Assembly (NCBI GenBank): GCA_947503265.1 | Contig: CANNDC010000010.1 | Coordinates: forward strand, 124,001-188,000 | Source: an uncultured Alteromonadaceae bacterium | Lineage (GTDB): Bacteria > Pseudomonadota > Gammaproteobacteria > Enterobacterales > Alteromonadaceae | Length of the DNA stretch: 64,000 nucleotides | Direction: 5' to 3' | Shown here: piece after piece, positions 20,266 to 29,495 of the stretch | Numbering within the stretch: position 1 is the first letter of the stretch | Layout: every line of letters starts with the position of its first letter | Made by a program: the position numbers and the translations under genes | Notes under the pieces: model-generated | What the model was told of the DNA's origin: nothing | Seen by the model: only the letters and a program-made list of their open reading frames with translations | The model's database searches: none

Positions 20266-20268
20266 CGA

Positions 20269-20802
20269 TCAATTATTCTGTTCTACTCGTTCTTTCAAAT
20301 TGGCGAGACCTTTTTCAAAATCCGGTCCAATCATAGAATCCATCATAAGGGCAAAATAGTGATTGATTGGGTTCGAACCAACGTCGCCATAATCCATCCA
20401 CGTCACTTTTGTGGTCCCTGCACTTTCAGTAATTTGCAGTTCCCCTGTTGATCCCATATCAAAATCTGGGAAATACAAACTGTATGTGACATTCTGATTA
20501 GGTGTTAGGGATATAATCTTCATTTCACCTGAACCTTCTTGCTCACTTTGCCAACTTGACGTCATGCCAACAGAAGATTGCGGGCCGGAATAAACAACTG
20601 ACATATTGGGATCTCGCTCAAACCACACGCCCCACTCTTTCCACTGACGCAAATCGACTATTTGCGAATACACATCCTCAGCGGGCGCATCTATTGTCAC
20701 TGACCTTTCTACTTTGAATTCGGAAGGCAAGAAAAAACCAACACCTAAGAAAATGACAATGATAATAGCGACAGTAATCACAAGTTTTTTGAGGAAATTC
20801 AT
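20269..20802 (-). CDS. SRPBCC-family (polyketide cyclase-like) protein
   Basis: A 177-residue protein with an N-terminal membrane helix (about 6-24) and a START-like SRPBCC domain: VERSVTIDAPAEDVYSQI (about 31-48), LRQWKEWGVW, and a C-terminal helix with GLANLKERVEQ. These helix-grip proteins bind hydrophobic ligands, and the subgroup with an N-terminal helix is common in Alteromonadales but uncharacterised. The motif GSTGELQITE and the WMDYGDVGSN segment are typical. Ligand and function are unknown. Confidence 0.8.
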   Translation of the reverse strand: MNFLKKLVITVAIIIVIFLGVGFFLPSEFKVERSVTIDAPAEDVYSQIVDLRQWKEWGVWFERDPNMSVVYSGPQSSVGMTSSWQSEQEGSGEMKIISLTPNQNVTYSLYFPDFDMGSTGELQITESAGTTKVTWMDYGDVGSNPINHYFALMMDSMIGPDFEKGLANLKERVEQNN

Positions 20803-20864
20803 AACGCTCTCCAGTCTCTTTTTATTATTACAATAAGTGATATAGGCCAGTGGCTGTAATTCTT

Positions 20865-21075
20865 GCTATATGCTTTTTGTTCTAGTTAAAAGCTTTTAAA
20901 TTTAGAGTAGCTTCTAAGACGAATCCTTCAGACAGGGTTTGTCCAGCATTTCTGCTAATACAGTGCTCACTCATGCAGAACAACTAGACCACATTCGTGC
21001 TTCATTGTATAAATACCGCAGAACTCGCTACAAAAAAACAGCAAAGGTCAACAGCCCTTAGTGTCTGAACAAAGC
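20865..21075 (+). repeat. Degenerate intergenic repeat, copy B
   Basis: This fills much of the 379-bp gap 20803-21181. It shares scattered blocks with 5423-5550 (a TTGC-TAT-CTTTT block, AAGACNAATCCTT, GGTCAACAGC). Compared with copy A it has about 85 extra internal bases. A plus-strand frame with no start codon reads ISANTVLTHAEQLDHIRASL and on to a stop at 21058-21060, which may be the tail of a dead gene that I do not recognise. The remaining bases of the gap show nothing clear. Confidence 0.5.
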
Positions 21076-21181
21076 GTAAAGGCATAAACTATTACAGCAA
21101 AGTTCAAAAGACCTTAAATATGAAATATCAATTATTGTGCTAGATATTCCTCCTACATTAAACTGTTCTAAGACATAACGC

Positions 21182-22030
21182 ATGGAAAACGAGTTAAAAA
21201 TGCTGACTTCAAGCCAAATTAAGCAATTCCAAAAATACGGCTATACCCTTTTAGATGACCTATATTCAGCGCAGGAAATGGATAAACTGAAATCAACTGC
21301 ACATCAAATAGTCCATGAATTTGATCCAAATTCAACTCGCTCCGTTTTTTCTACCAATGACCAAGACAAGAATCGAGATGCCTATTTTTTGAGCTCAGAA
21401 GATAAGGTGCGTTGTTTCTTTGAAGAAGATGCATTTAATTCTAAAGGAGAGCTTAATCAAGATAAGTCCTTGAGCATTAATAAAATTGGGCATGCACTAC
21501 ATCAACTTGTGGATGAATTTAAAGATTTTAGTCATTCAACAAAGATATCTAAAATTGCCAAACAATTGGGTTTAGAAAAACCACAAATTCACCAATCCAT
21601 GTATATTTTTAAACAACCAAAGATTGGTGGTGTTATTCGCTGGCATCAAGATGCTAGCTATTTCTTAACAGACCCAATATCTGTTACTACATTTTGGTTC
21701 GCTATCGAAGATGCGACTATACAAAATGGCTGTTTGCAGGTGCAATCTAGTAAAGAGGTCTTTCCTCTTAAAGAACAGTTTATTCGATATACCGATGATT
21801 CAACCGAGCTAAAAACATTGCATCAGTTACCTTGGCCAAAAGACGAAACCGCGGTTCCATTAGAGGTTAAAAAAGGCACATTAGTTGTGTTTAATGGTTT
21901 GTTACCCCATTTTAGCGCACCGAATCTATCGGATAAATCGAGGCACGCATATACTCTACATGTCACTTGCGCGAATACGGAATATTCGGCGGAGAATTGG
22001 CTAAGAGCGACTCCAAGCCCACTTTTTTGA
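21182..22030 (+). CDS. Phytanoyl-CoA dioxygenase (PhyH)-family protein
   Basis: A 282-residue Fe(II)/2-oxoglutarate-dependent oxygenase of the PhyH family. The metal-binding HxD lies in RWHQDASYF, the distal His in LLPHFSAPNLSDKSRHAYTL, and the 2-oxoglutarate-binding Arg is probably in the same segment. GCLQVQSSKE and VKKGTLVVFNG are family blocks. The substrate is unknown; relatives hydroxylate small molecules or lipids. The gene stands alone, with about 430 bp of non-coding DNA after it. The ribosome-binding site before the ATG is poor. Confidence 0.85.
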   Translation: MENELKMLTSSQIKQFQKYGYTLLDDLYSAQEMDKLKSTAHQIVHEFDPNSTRSVFSTNDQDKNRDAYFLSSEDKVRCFFEEDAFNSKGELNQDKSLSINKIGHALHQLVDEFKDFSHSTKISKIAKQLGLEKPQIHQSMYIFKQPKIGGVIRWHQDASYFLTDPISVTTFWFAIEDATIQNGCLQVQSSKEVFPLKEQFIRYTDDSTELKTLHQLPWPKDETAVPLEVKKGTLVVFNGLLPHFSAPNLSDKSRHAYTLHVTCANTEYSAENWLRATPSPLF

Positions 22031-22459
22031 ATAAGTTATATCGCCCTACAACAGGTAAGACTAGTTTTCAAGTGCTGGACTCCTTTTTTTTATTTATATA
22101 GACTAAAGTCTAATAGTGTTTGAGCGATGTCAAAGTAAAAGACAGTGAAAGGTCAAGTTTTACCTCTGGTGAGTTCTCACCAGCGCTAATCTTAGAATGT
22201 TCGGGTTGCAACTAGTCTGCTGTGAGTTCATATAAACAGCAATATGAGTGCGGCCAGTACAAAATAACCTCTATTTTTTTTGACGTGCTTATATTTAGAA
22301 GAATAATTTAAATTTCTTTTAACAAAAGTGTGTTAAAAAATTGTTTTTAACTGATTGACATGCCACACTTAATTTTGAATTAGGGGATTGAATCTTTGTT
22401 CGATAGTCAGTTGTTCTCCTTTCTTTTAATCTAAATATCCTTTCCATAGGAGCCAATAA
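22031..22459. other. Non-coding gap before glgC, with an 18-bp palindrome
   Basis: No convincing gene is seen. CTGGTGAG TT CTCACCAG at 22166-22183 is a perfect inverted repeat with a 2-bp centre, with no T-run after it, so it may be an operator or a cruciform. A possible glgC promoter starts with TTGACA at 22355-22360, but its -10 is poor (AATTAG). A strong ribosome-binding site (AGGAG) lies just upstream of the glgC ATG. The long leader could house transcriptional or post-transcriptional control of glgC. Confidence 0.45.
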
Positions 22460-23722
22460 ATGGAATCACAAAGTCCTCGCTATATAAGTAATCTCACTAA
22501 AGAAACCTACGCGCTGATCCTGGCCGGTGGACGAGGCTCGAGGTTATTTGAATTAACAAACTGGCGAGCGAAGCCTGCTCTGTATTTTGGTGGTAAATTT
22601 CGAATAATTGACTTCCCTCTATCGAATTGTATTAACTCTGGGATACGCAGAGTTGGCGTAGCCACTCAATACAAATCACACTCACTTATCCGACATCTAG
22701 TTCGCGGTTGGGGTCACTTTAAGAAAGAGTTAGGAGAATCAGTCGAAATCTTACCTGCATCTCAACGTGGCTCTGAAGATTGGTATCAAGGCACTGCTGA
22801 TGCTGTGTACCAGAACATTGATATTATCCGTACTGAACAACCCAAATATGTGATGATTCTTTCTGGTGACCATATATACAGAATGGATTATGGCAATATG
22901 TTAGCGAGGCATGAAGAGTCTGGCGCAAAAATGACGGTATGTTGTATGCCAGTGCCTATCAGTGAAGCTGCTGGTCAATTTGGCGTTATGTCGGTTGATG
23001 AGGATATGCGTATAGTAGGATTTGAAGAAAAACCTGAAAATCCAACTCCTATCCCGGGCAATCCTGATATGTGTCTTGCGTCTATGGGTAACTATGTATT
23101 TGATGCAGAGTTCCTATATGAACACTTGAATAAAGATAAAGAAAAATCAGATTCTGATAGGGACTTTGGTAAAGACATTATTCCCGGAATTATTGCAGAC
23201 CAAAGCGTATACGCCTATCCATTTGATGATACTCGTCACGCAGAAGTCTACTGGCGAGATGTGGGTACATTAGATTCATATTGGCAAGCAAATATGGAGC
23301 TTGTAGCACCTGTTCCAGCATTGAACTTATATGATAAAAAATGGCCAATGTGGACTTATCAAGAACAACTACCACCGGCTAAGTTTGTTTGGGAAGAAGA
23401 TAACCGCCGAGGCACAGCAATTAATTCTGTGGTATCGGGTGGTTGTATTGTTTCAGGCGCAACACTTCGCAGAACAATATGTTTCTCAAACGTTCGTGTA
23501 CATTCATATTCTGAAGTAGTGGATTCAGTGATACTTCCAGAAGTTGAGATAAAACGTAATTGTCGAATAAGAAAAGCGATAATCGATCGCGGCTGTATTA
23601 TTCCTGAAGGAACAGTCATTGGTCATAGCCAAGCCGAAGATGAAGCAAGAGGTTTCAGAGTAACTGACAAAGGCGTGACTCTAGTCACCCGTGAAATGTT
23701 AGGTCAACCAGTAAGCTACTAA
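22460..23722 (+). CDS. glgC: Glucose-1-phosphate adenylyltransferase
   Basis: A 420-residue ADP-glucose pyrophosphorylase, the committed step of bacterial glycogen synthesis (glucose-1-phosphate plus ATP to ADP-glucose). The N-terminal nucleotidyltransferase domain has [15 protein letters not shown] and [34 protein letters not shown] holds the catalytic aspartate, and GFEEKPENP follows. The C-terminal left-handed beta-helix hexapeptide region carries [15 protein letters not shown] and ends with VTREMLGQ. No glgA, glgB or glgP lies in the window. Its stop overlaps the convergent alpha/beta hydrolase by 4 bp. Confidence 0.96.
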   Translation: MESQSPRYISNLTKETYALILAGGRGSRLFELTNWRAKPALYFGGKFRIIDFPLSNCINSGIRRVGVATQYKSHSLIRHLVRGWGHFKKELGESVEILPASQRGSEDWYQGTADAVYQNIDIIRTEQPKYVMILSGDHIYRMDYGNMLARHEESGAKMTVCCMPVPISEAAGQFGVMSVDEDMRIVGFEEKPENPTPIPGNPDMCLASMGNYVFDAEFLYEHLNKDKEKSDSDRDFGKDIIPGIIADQSVYAYPFDDTRHAEVYWRDVGTLDSYWQANMELVAPVPALNLYDKKWPMWTYQEQLPPAKFVWEEDNRRGTAINSVVSGGCIVSGATLRRTICFSNVRVHSYSEVVDSVILPEVEIKRNCRIRKAIIDRGCIIPEGTVIGHSQAEDEARGFRVTDKGVTLVTREMLGQPVSY

Positions 23723-24549
23723 ATTCCTTCCCATTTACTGACCTGTCGGGCGATCATTTGCCCGACTAGGGTTGGTTGTTCTAATGGAAACATATGCCCT
23801 CCCTCGTCAACAATTTTATGTTGCATATTGTTCTTCTTGATAAACGGTTTGATCATTCTCGGAATACTGACATCACTAGCCCCACCTGAAACCAATAACG
23901 ATGGCCTGTTCAGCATGCCAATAAAGCGAGAAATATAAAGCGGTATGGTCCGAAATATTTCAGTCTCTATCTCTCTGTTAAAATCGAGATGATAACTATC
24001 TTGTTTTGTTCGAACAGCTGCATTGACATAGTCTTGAATACATTGTGGATGCATATTTTTAAACAATGCTCTGCTAGAAAAATAGCTGACTAAATCGGTT
24101 TCTAACGGCCACTTAATACAACGGGACTGACTCTTTCCTGCCGGTGTTAATTTATCGAACATTTTGGTGTGGCGGATACGCCTAATAAAAAAAGCGGTCA
24201 TTCCAGTGAGCAACGGTGGATCTAACATAATCAAACCTTTGAATTTATCTGGATATTTGCATACCGCCATATAGGAAATAACTGCGCCAAAGGAGTGTCC
24301 TACCGCATAGACAGGTGTCTTAGTAGTCTTATTGAGGTGTTCTATCATTTCCTCGACAAGATGTTCCCATTCCTGAGTGACTGGGAAATTGGGATTATGA
24401 GCAAACTTTTCTAAGGCTAAAACACCGTGCATTGACTTGATTTCTTCCAACATTCGAGAATAACTACTCGCTGGGAAGCCGTTAGCATGAGCGAAATGAA
24501 TTACTGCATTACTGGACAATGTTATATTCTTCTTATTTGTTGTAACCAA
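23719..24549 (-). CDS. Alpha/beta hydrolase
   Basis: A 276-residue soluble alpha/beta hydrolase. [13 protein letters not shown] (about 18-30) is the oxyanion segment, the nucleophile serine is in [12 protein letters not shown] (about 103-114), LDPPLL follows, and a C-terminal [11 protein letters not shown] supplies the catalytic histidine. [17 protein letters not shown] sequence ([10 protein letters not shown]) probably carries the acid. The N-terminal signature and length match the general hydrolase group near esterases and haloperoxidases. The substrate is unknown. Confidence 0.85.
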   Translation of the reverse strand: MVTTNKKNITLSSNAVIHFAHANGFPASSYSRMLEEIKSMHGVLALEKFAHNPNFPVTQEWEHLVEEMIEHLNKTTKTPVYAVGHSFGAVISYMAVCKYPDKFKGLIMLDPPLLTGMTAFFIRRIRHTKMFDKLTPAGKSQSRCIKWPLETDLVSYFSSRALFKNMHPQCIQDYVNAAVRTKQDSYHLDFNREIETEIFRTIPLYISRFIGMLNRPSLLVSGGASDVSIPRMIKPFIKKNNMQHKIVDEGGHMFPLEQPTLVGQMIARQVSKWEGI

Positions 24550-24696
24550 AACTTTTCTGTTTTTGATTTGTTCCTAGCCTAAAAATTTGAGTATCAGTAA
24601 ACATACCAAAGTATTATCAGTAGCGTTTATTTCATCACTAAATTTGTCCATTATTAACCCACGTTCTGAGCACACACATTAACTAGGGAGATGACC

Positions 24697-25008
24697 ATGA
24701 AAGTTCACACTAAACTATTTATCTCAGCCTCTGTATTGATGTTGTGTTCTGCAGGTAGCGCCCAAGCGAATATCAATACTGCCCTTCAACAAGTTTGCGT
24801 TGACAGTATTGCTAACAAAGCTGATAAAGACTCGACCGACAATATGCAACGGGACCATGAGCAAAATACTTATTATTCCCGTCTCAACAACCATTTCAAC
24901 CTAACCAGTTGTGATGGAAAACGTATGCTCGAAGCCAGCCGTTTGAACCAAGTCGAACAAGTCAATCAATCAGAAGTAATTAAATCCTTGGCCGCAGCAC
25001 CTAACTAA
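24697..25008 (+). CDS. Small secreted DUF3718-type protein
   Basis: A 103-residue protein with a signal peptide (MKVHTKLFISASVLMLCSAG, cleavage likely after AQA). The mature part begins INTALQQVCVDSIANKADKD and contains two cysteines (QVCVDS and LTSCDGKRM), which probably form a disulfide, as in DUF3718 proteins of Alteromonadales and Vibrionales. AGGGAG at 24685-24690 directly abuts the ATG at 24691 but is 6 bp from the ATG at 24697, which is therefore preferred. The gene is monocistronic, with a strong terminator 55 bp downstream. Function is unknown. Confidence 0.75.
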   Translation: MKVHTKLFISASVLMLCSAGSAQANINTALQQVCVDSIANKADKDSTDNMQRDHEQNTYYSRLNNHFNLTSCDGKRMLEASRLNQVEQVNQSEVIKSLAAAPN

Positions 25009-25063
25009 AAAATTGTGTTTCCTTTGATACTTAGTAGTACTTTCCCGTCCTTTGATGGTTGTG

Positions 25064-25090
25064 GCCACCCTCCCCGGGTGGCTTTTTTTT
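25064..25090 (+). terminator. Rho-independent terminator
   Basis: A perfect 7-bp stem, GCCACCC (25064-25070) and GGGTGGC (25076-25082), with a 5-nt loop, is followed by eight T residues (25083-25090). It ends the small DUF3718-type gene. The last two T bases overlap the stop codon of the convergent MFS gene. Confidence 0.93.
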
Positions 25091-26414
25091 AGTTATTTCT
25101 TTTTGCAGCGACTTCCCAGTCTTTGTCTACTCGTGTTGAAGTCCAAACGAATGCAATGATTGCCATAATATAAGGCACAACTAAACATGTTAATGATATT
25201 CTCAACGCTTCTACTTCACCATACTCGGTAGAAATAGCATCACTTAAAATTCCTACAAAGGTGGGGCCACCACCTAATGCAATAATGTTCAGTACGAAGA
25301 AAAACAGCGCCGTGGACATGGCTCTCACTTTAACCGGTGCAAGGGTTTGTGCTAACGCAAAAGAAGGCCCCAAATAGGATCCACTAGTAAATAGCAATAT
25401 GGTCATAAGGCCAAGGGACACTTCTAAACTGTCAACTTGAAGGGCAAAGTAGAATGCGGGTACTCCCATCAGCAACATTATCGTTGGAACCATGCCATAA
25501 GATTTCTTACTTTTTGCTCCAAATTTGTCGACTAAGACTCCACCTATCCATACGCCAGAGGCATAAGCAGTACCATTAATTATTCCCATCGCGATTAGTA
25601 GATTCGCAAAATCTACGCCCGTATGAGCACGCACATAAAAATCGATAATCCAAGCGGAAATGGCGTAGCTACCGAAAGAAGCAAACGAAATACCCAGGCA
25701 CATTCCCCACCATGATGGAATGGTAAGTAATGTCTTAATAGCATGAGAAAAAGGAACTTTTTCGACCTTAACCTCTACTTTATCGGCTCCTCTTACTGGC
25801 TCTTTTACGGTCAGTTTTAAAATCACAGCCAATAAAATACCCGGGGCACCCACTGCAAACAGCACGATTCTCCAATCCGCGCTACCACCAGAAATTAAAA
25901 AAGCGGTCGCGAAAAATGCGAACATGATGCCGAAGGGAATACCTAGAGAATAGATCGCCAAGGCACCTGCTCTTTTTTCCTTGGGATATAAATCTGAAAT
26001 CATTGAATGTGAAGGAGGGCTACCGCCTGCTTCACCTATACCGACACCAATTCGAGCCAAAGCAAGTTGCACGTAGTTCGTCGCCATACCAGACAATACG
26101 GTAAACCCACTCCACATTGTCAGTGAAATTGCGACTATGTTCACTCGACTGTATCTGTCAGCTAACCAAGCGATAGGAATGCCAACAATAGTGTAAAGTA
26201 ACGCAAAATAGATGCCTTTTAACCAGCCCAATTGGGCATCATCTAGACCCAAATCTGCTTTTATTAAAGGTGATAAAATCCCAATTATTTGCCGATCAAT
26301 GAAATTAAAGGCATAGACTAGTGTCAGGATAATCAACACATACGTGCGATATCCTTGACTTACTGGCACTGGCTTTTGAGGGTCAACAACCTCGGTAGGT
26401 TCACTACTCGGCAT
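25089..26414 (-). CDS. MFS transporter (spinster-like)
   Basis: A 441-residue major facilitator with about 12 membrane segments. TM1 holds AFNFIDRQIIGIL, a signature of the spinster-like group, and the loop after TM2 carries the conserved WLADRYSR. RIGVGIGEAGGSPPSHSMI (TM4) also fits that group. Related proteins export or import small organic acids or lipids. The substrate is not readable from sequence. It diverges from the thioesterase gene across a 177-bp AT-rich gap that probably holds both promoters. Confidence 0.88.
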   Translation of the reverse strand: MPSSEPTEVVDPQKPVPVSQGYRTYVLIILTLVYAFNFIDRQIIGILSPLIKADLGLDDAQLGWLKGIYFALLYTIVGIPIAWLADRYSRVNIVAISLTMWSGFTVLSGMATNYVQLALARIGVGIGEAGGSPPSHSMISDLYPKEKRAGALAIYSLGIPFGIMFAFFATAFLISGGSADWRIVLFAVGAPGILLAVILKLTVKEPVRGADKVEVKVEKVPFSHAIKTLLTIPSWWGMCLGISFASFGSYAISAWIIDFYVRAHTGVDFANLLIAMGIINGTAYASGVWIGGVLVDKFGAKSKKSYGMVPTIMLLMGVPAFYFALQVDSLEVSLGLMTILLFTSGSYLGPSFALAQTLAPVKVRAMSTALFFFVLNIIALGGGPTFVGILSDAISTEYGEVEALRISLTCLVVPYIMAIIAFVWTSTRVDKDWEVAAKRNN

Positions 26415-26591
26415 AAATTATCCTTTTTGTTTTTAATCCATACTAAATGCCATATTGCGCAAAGAACAGCCGTTATTGTTAATCATTTGTAAATAAAATA
26501 AATAACATCAAAATAATCAATAGATAAATTATTTATTCCAACTTGATAATCAGGCATTATTACACGTCTGACCAGTGACGGAATTTACCCA

Positions 26592-27401
26592 GTGAACCTT
26601 AATCAATTAATTGAATTAGCTAAGCAGCACAGCATAGCCCCCTCGAGCAGTCCAAGTATCAGCGTACCCGCAGATTGGACTCAAGGGAGAACTGTATTTG
26701 GCGGATTGTCTGCTGCCTTAGTATTTGCCGCGATTAAACGACAAGTTAACTCTGATCGAGTGATACGATCTATAACGTTCAATTTTGTTGGTCCACTCGA
26801 ATATAAGCTTCCTTTCACAATCGAGGTGGATGTTTTACGACAGGGAAAAAATGCTACTCAGGTCATTGGCAAGGCGTTGCAAGGGGGTAAAGTAGCCGTT
26901 TTGTGTCAAGCGTGTTTCGGCGTCGCCAGAAAATCCAAAATCAACGTTGAAAATCAACAATCTCATGGCATGCAATTACCGAAAAAGCCTAAGTTTATTC
27001 CACAAATTCCTAAAGTTACTCCTAAATTCCTGCGCCACTTTGATCTCGCTATGGATCAAGGTTCGTTGCCATTTACCGGCAGTAAAACGAGTAAAATTCA
27101 TGGATGGATGAGGCTGAGTGATAAAGACAGCGTTATAACAGAGGCGGAACTGATAGGCCTTGTAGATGCATGGCCGCCGACCGTGTTGCAATTGCTTAGA
27201 TGGCCCGCTCCTGCTAGTACAATGACGTGGAATATGGAATTTATCGAAACTAACATTACGTACACAGCTGAAGATTGGTTTGCTTACCAAGCAGAGACTC
27301 GGCATGCCGCTTCGGGGTATGCCCATTCAGACGCGAATATTTGGGACAAAAATGGCAAGTTGTTAGTGATTAGCCGACAAACCGTCGGCATTTTTGATTA
27401 A
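26592..27401 (+). CDS. Acyl-CoA thioesterase (TesB-like hotdog)
   Basis: A 269-residue double-hotdog thioesterase-family protein. GRTVFGGLSAALVFAAI (about 34-50) corresponds to the family's substrate-facing helix, and ITFNFVGPLEYKLPFTIEV is a conserved strand pair; the second hotdog has AWPPTVLQLL. The start is GTG at 26592, 15 bp after GACGG, with no better ATG nearby. It probably hydrolyses an acyl-CoA in the cytoplasm, but chain length is not readable. It ends 21 bp before the convergent HDOD gene. Confidence 0.8.
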   Translation: MNLNQLIELAKQHSIAPSSSPSISVPADWTQGRTVFGGLSAALVFAAIKRQVNSDRVIRSITFNFVGPLEYKLPFTIEVDVLRQGKNATQVIGKALQGGKVAVLCQACFGVARKSKINVENQQSHGMQLPKKPKFIPQIPKVTPKFLRHFDLAMDQGSLPFTGSKTSKIHGWMRLSDKDSVITEAELIGLVDAWPPTVLQLLRWPAPASTMTWNMEFIETNITYTAEDWFAYQAETRHAASGYAHSDANIWDKNGKLLVISRQTVGIFD

Positions 27402-27422
27402 TAGTACACAGTTTATGCTGAG

Positions 27423-28268
27423 CTACATCACCGCTACCGAAGACGGACTAAACATAGCTAAGACATTCAGGCTTTGCATTCCAACGGTATTCACTGCAGC
27501 TTCCAAATCTGCGCTTTCCAGCGACAAACGTTCAAACAATACGGGATCTAAATTCGCGTTATCAGCATAATATTCTGGATAGCAATTATCTAATGCCATT
27601 ACATAACTCAGTTGCATAATTTGTTCATCAATGGGAATTTCTTCCCCTTCAACAAAGTGCTGCTTACTCACTGGGCGACTTATTTCATCTGGGATACCCC
27701 ACATTTGAATAAGTGTTTTACCCAACTCTGCATAAGTGGAATCAAAGTATTTTTTCTGCAAAACAACCGGCGTTTCAGACTCATTAAATTGAGAGCATTT
27801 CTCCGCTATATCAGGGTTAAATTGCACCATCACCAATTCACCCAAGTTGTGCAATAGGCCCGCTACGAACATACGTTCAGCGTCTTTTTTAATGAATTTT
27901 TCGGCAAAATACTTATTTAACAACGCACAAAACACACTGTTTTCCCAGAATCGTTCTAGGTCGATAACTTCAGTGTTTAGTTTTTCAAACGCCCTGCAAA
28001 TTCCAAAAGCGATTACAAGGTCGTAAACCGCGTTAGTGCCGATAACTTGAATTGCTTTAGAAATTGAATCTATTTTATTGGGGAACTTATACAGTGCACT
28101 GTTTGCAATTTTTAATATTTGAACCATAAGTGCAGGATCATAGTTGATGATATCAGCGATATCTTGCATGGTGGCAGCATCATCGTCTATCAGCCGTTTT
28201 ATTTGCGTCACGGCATCTGGTAACACAAAAATTTCGCGCGCGTCTGAGGCGTAATCTATTGCTTGCAC
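27423..28268 (-). CDS. HDOD-domain protein
   Basis: A 281-residue single-domain HDOD protein. The region from about 15 to 220 is HD-related, with the HDOD markers ALMVQILKIANSALYKFP (about 48-65), a short isoleucine-rich turn SISKAIQVIGTNAVYDLV and GLLHNLGELVM (about 137-147). It lacks the metal-binding HD pair, as usual. HDOD proteins act in signalling, often linked to motility or c-di-GMP pathways, by protein contact. It has no GGDEF, EAL or receiver domain, so its role is unknown. Confidence 0.88.
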   Translation of the reverse strand: MQAIDYASDAREIFVLPDAVTQIKRLIDDDAATMQDIADIINYDPALMVQILKIANSALYKFPNKIDSISKAIQVIGTNAVYDLVIAFGICRAFEKLNTEVIDLERFWENSVFCALLNKYFAEKFIKKDAERMFVAGLLHNLGELVMVQFNPDIAEKCSQFNESETPVVLQKKYFDSTYAELGKTLIQMWGIPDEISRPVSKQHFVEGEEIPIDEQIMQLSYVMALDNCYPEYYADNANLDPVLFERLSLESADLEAAVNTVGMQSLNVLAMFSPSSVAVM

Positions 28269-28371
28269 GGCTGTATCGCTCCTATTGGTTAATGGTTTTC
28301 AGTAAATATAGTAATACGGTTAATTCTAAGCCTGTTGCACCTCATTAGTAAACAGGCGTAGTAAATTTACC

Positions 28372-29403
28372 TTATATTTGTTTAACAATATGCAATAACT
28401 GTTTGCCACTAAAACTGGGGTTTTCTTTGTTTTTGCCGTCAAAAGCAGATTTTTCGAGCATTTTAACCAGTTCAATGACTTTTTCGTTAACCGGGCAAGT
28501 TAACCCGAATTGATTTGCTTGGTGAACAATAGCACCGTTAAGGTAATCAATTTCGGATTTTTTCGCATTGTGAATATCCCACCACATCGAGGTTCTGACA
28601 GTGGGATCTATGGCTAACATTTTATTGGCTAACAATTTGAACAGAAAATTAGGTAATCTAAGAACTTTTGGGATCATTCCTGCTGGTAAGGCAGTAATTT
28701 TCGGAAGCACGATGTTTTTTGTATTAGTTACTGCCAATAATTCGTCCATCATTGCTGCAATAATTAACCGGTAAGGCCTTTGCTCAAGCATGGTTTTCAC
28801 CGGCATATCGGCTAACGCATTGATGCTATTTCCTAAATTTAATTGTAGCTTTGCCCACAATAAAGCAGACATGCCACTCGTTGCCGTAACCGGCAATATC
28901 TCGCTATTAATAGCATCAATCATTTTCGTTATAGAAATCGTATTTTGTTGGTTTTTCTCTACCGTCAAATACCCTTCTGAACCTCTATGAAAATGACCTT
29001 CTTTCAGCGCTACGACATTAAAAGGAACCATCACTCGCAATATGCTGTTATTTGGAAAATGTCGTTTAACTATTTTTTCAGAACCCAATCCATTTTGACA
29101 ACAAAGGATAAGTGTATTGCTAGAAACATAGGGAGATAGTTCTGCACATGCACTCTCAACAGACGTGCATTTTACAGTTAGCCAGATCACATCAAAATGT
29201 GATGGATGTTCACAAAAATTAACCTTGGCAGTGGTTATCAAATCACTCGCATAATTTGACAGAGTAATGCCATCTTGCAACTGTTTGCGAAATGCAGGAC
29301 GACAAAGAAGCTGTGTTTTGATTCCCTTTGATGTAAGACAACCACCTAAATAGCTGCCAATCAATCCCGCACCAAAAATCAAGTGTTCTTGCATGAACTG
29401 CAC
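28372..29403 (-). CDS. Ketopantoate reductase-like protein (PanE/ApbA family)
   Basis: A 343-residue NADPH-dependent reductase of the ketopantoate reductase family. The Rossmann motif GAGLIGSYLGG (about 11-21) and the CQNGLGSE block (about 101-108) fit. The lysine and glutamate of the active site are expected in LLWAKLQLNLGNSINALAD (Lys about 186) and EIDYLNGAIV. The protein is somewhat longer than E. coli PanE (303), so another 2-hydroxyacid dehydrogenase role is possible. The start may be the fourth-codon methionine. No pantothenate genes are near. Confidence 0.8.
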   Translation of the reverse strand: MQFMQEHLIFGAGLIGSYLGGCLTSKGIKTQLLCRPAFRKQLQDGITLSNYASDLITTAKVNFCEHPSHFDVIWLTVKCTSVESACAELSPYVSSNTLILCCQNGLGSEKIVKRHFPNNSILRVMVPFNVVALKEGHFHRGSEGYLTVEKNQQNTISITKMIDAINSEILPVTATSGMSALLWAKLQLNLGNSINALADMPVKTMLEQRPYRLIIAAMMDELLAVTNTKNIVLPKITALPAGMIPKVLRLPNFLFKLLANKMLAIDPTVRTSMWWDIHNAKKSEIDYLNGAIVHQANQFGLTCPVNEKVIELVKMLEKSAFDGKNKENPSFSGKQLLHIVKQI

Positions 29404-29495
29404 CTATACCTGTTGATTCCCTTATATTAGGGGTTTCATATCACATATCCAAGAGATACCATTACGCAGTGTTTCAAAACTAGAACGATAGGTAA

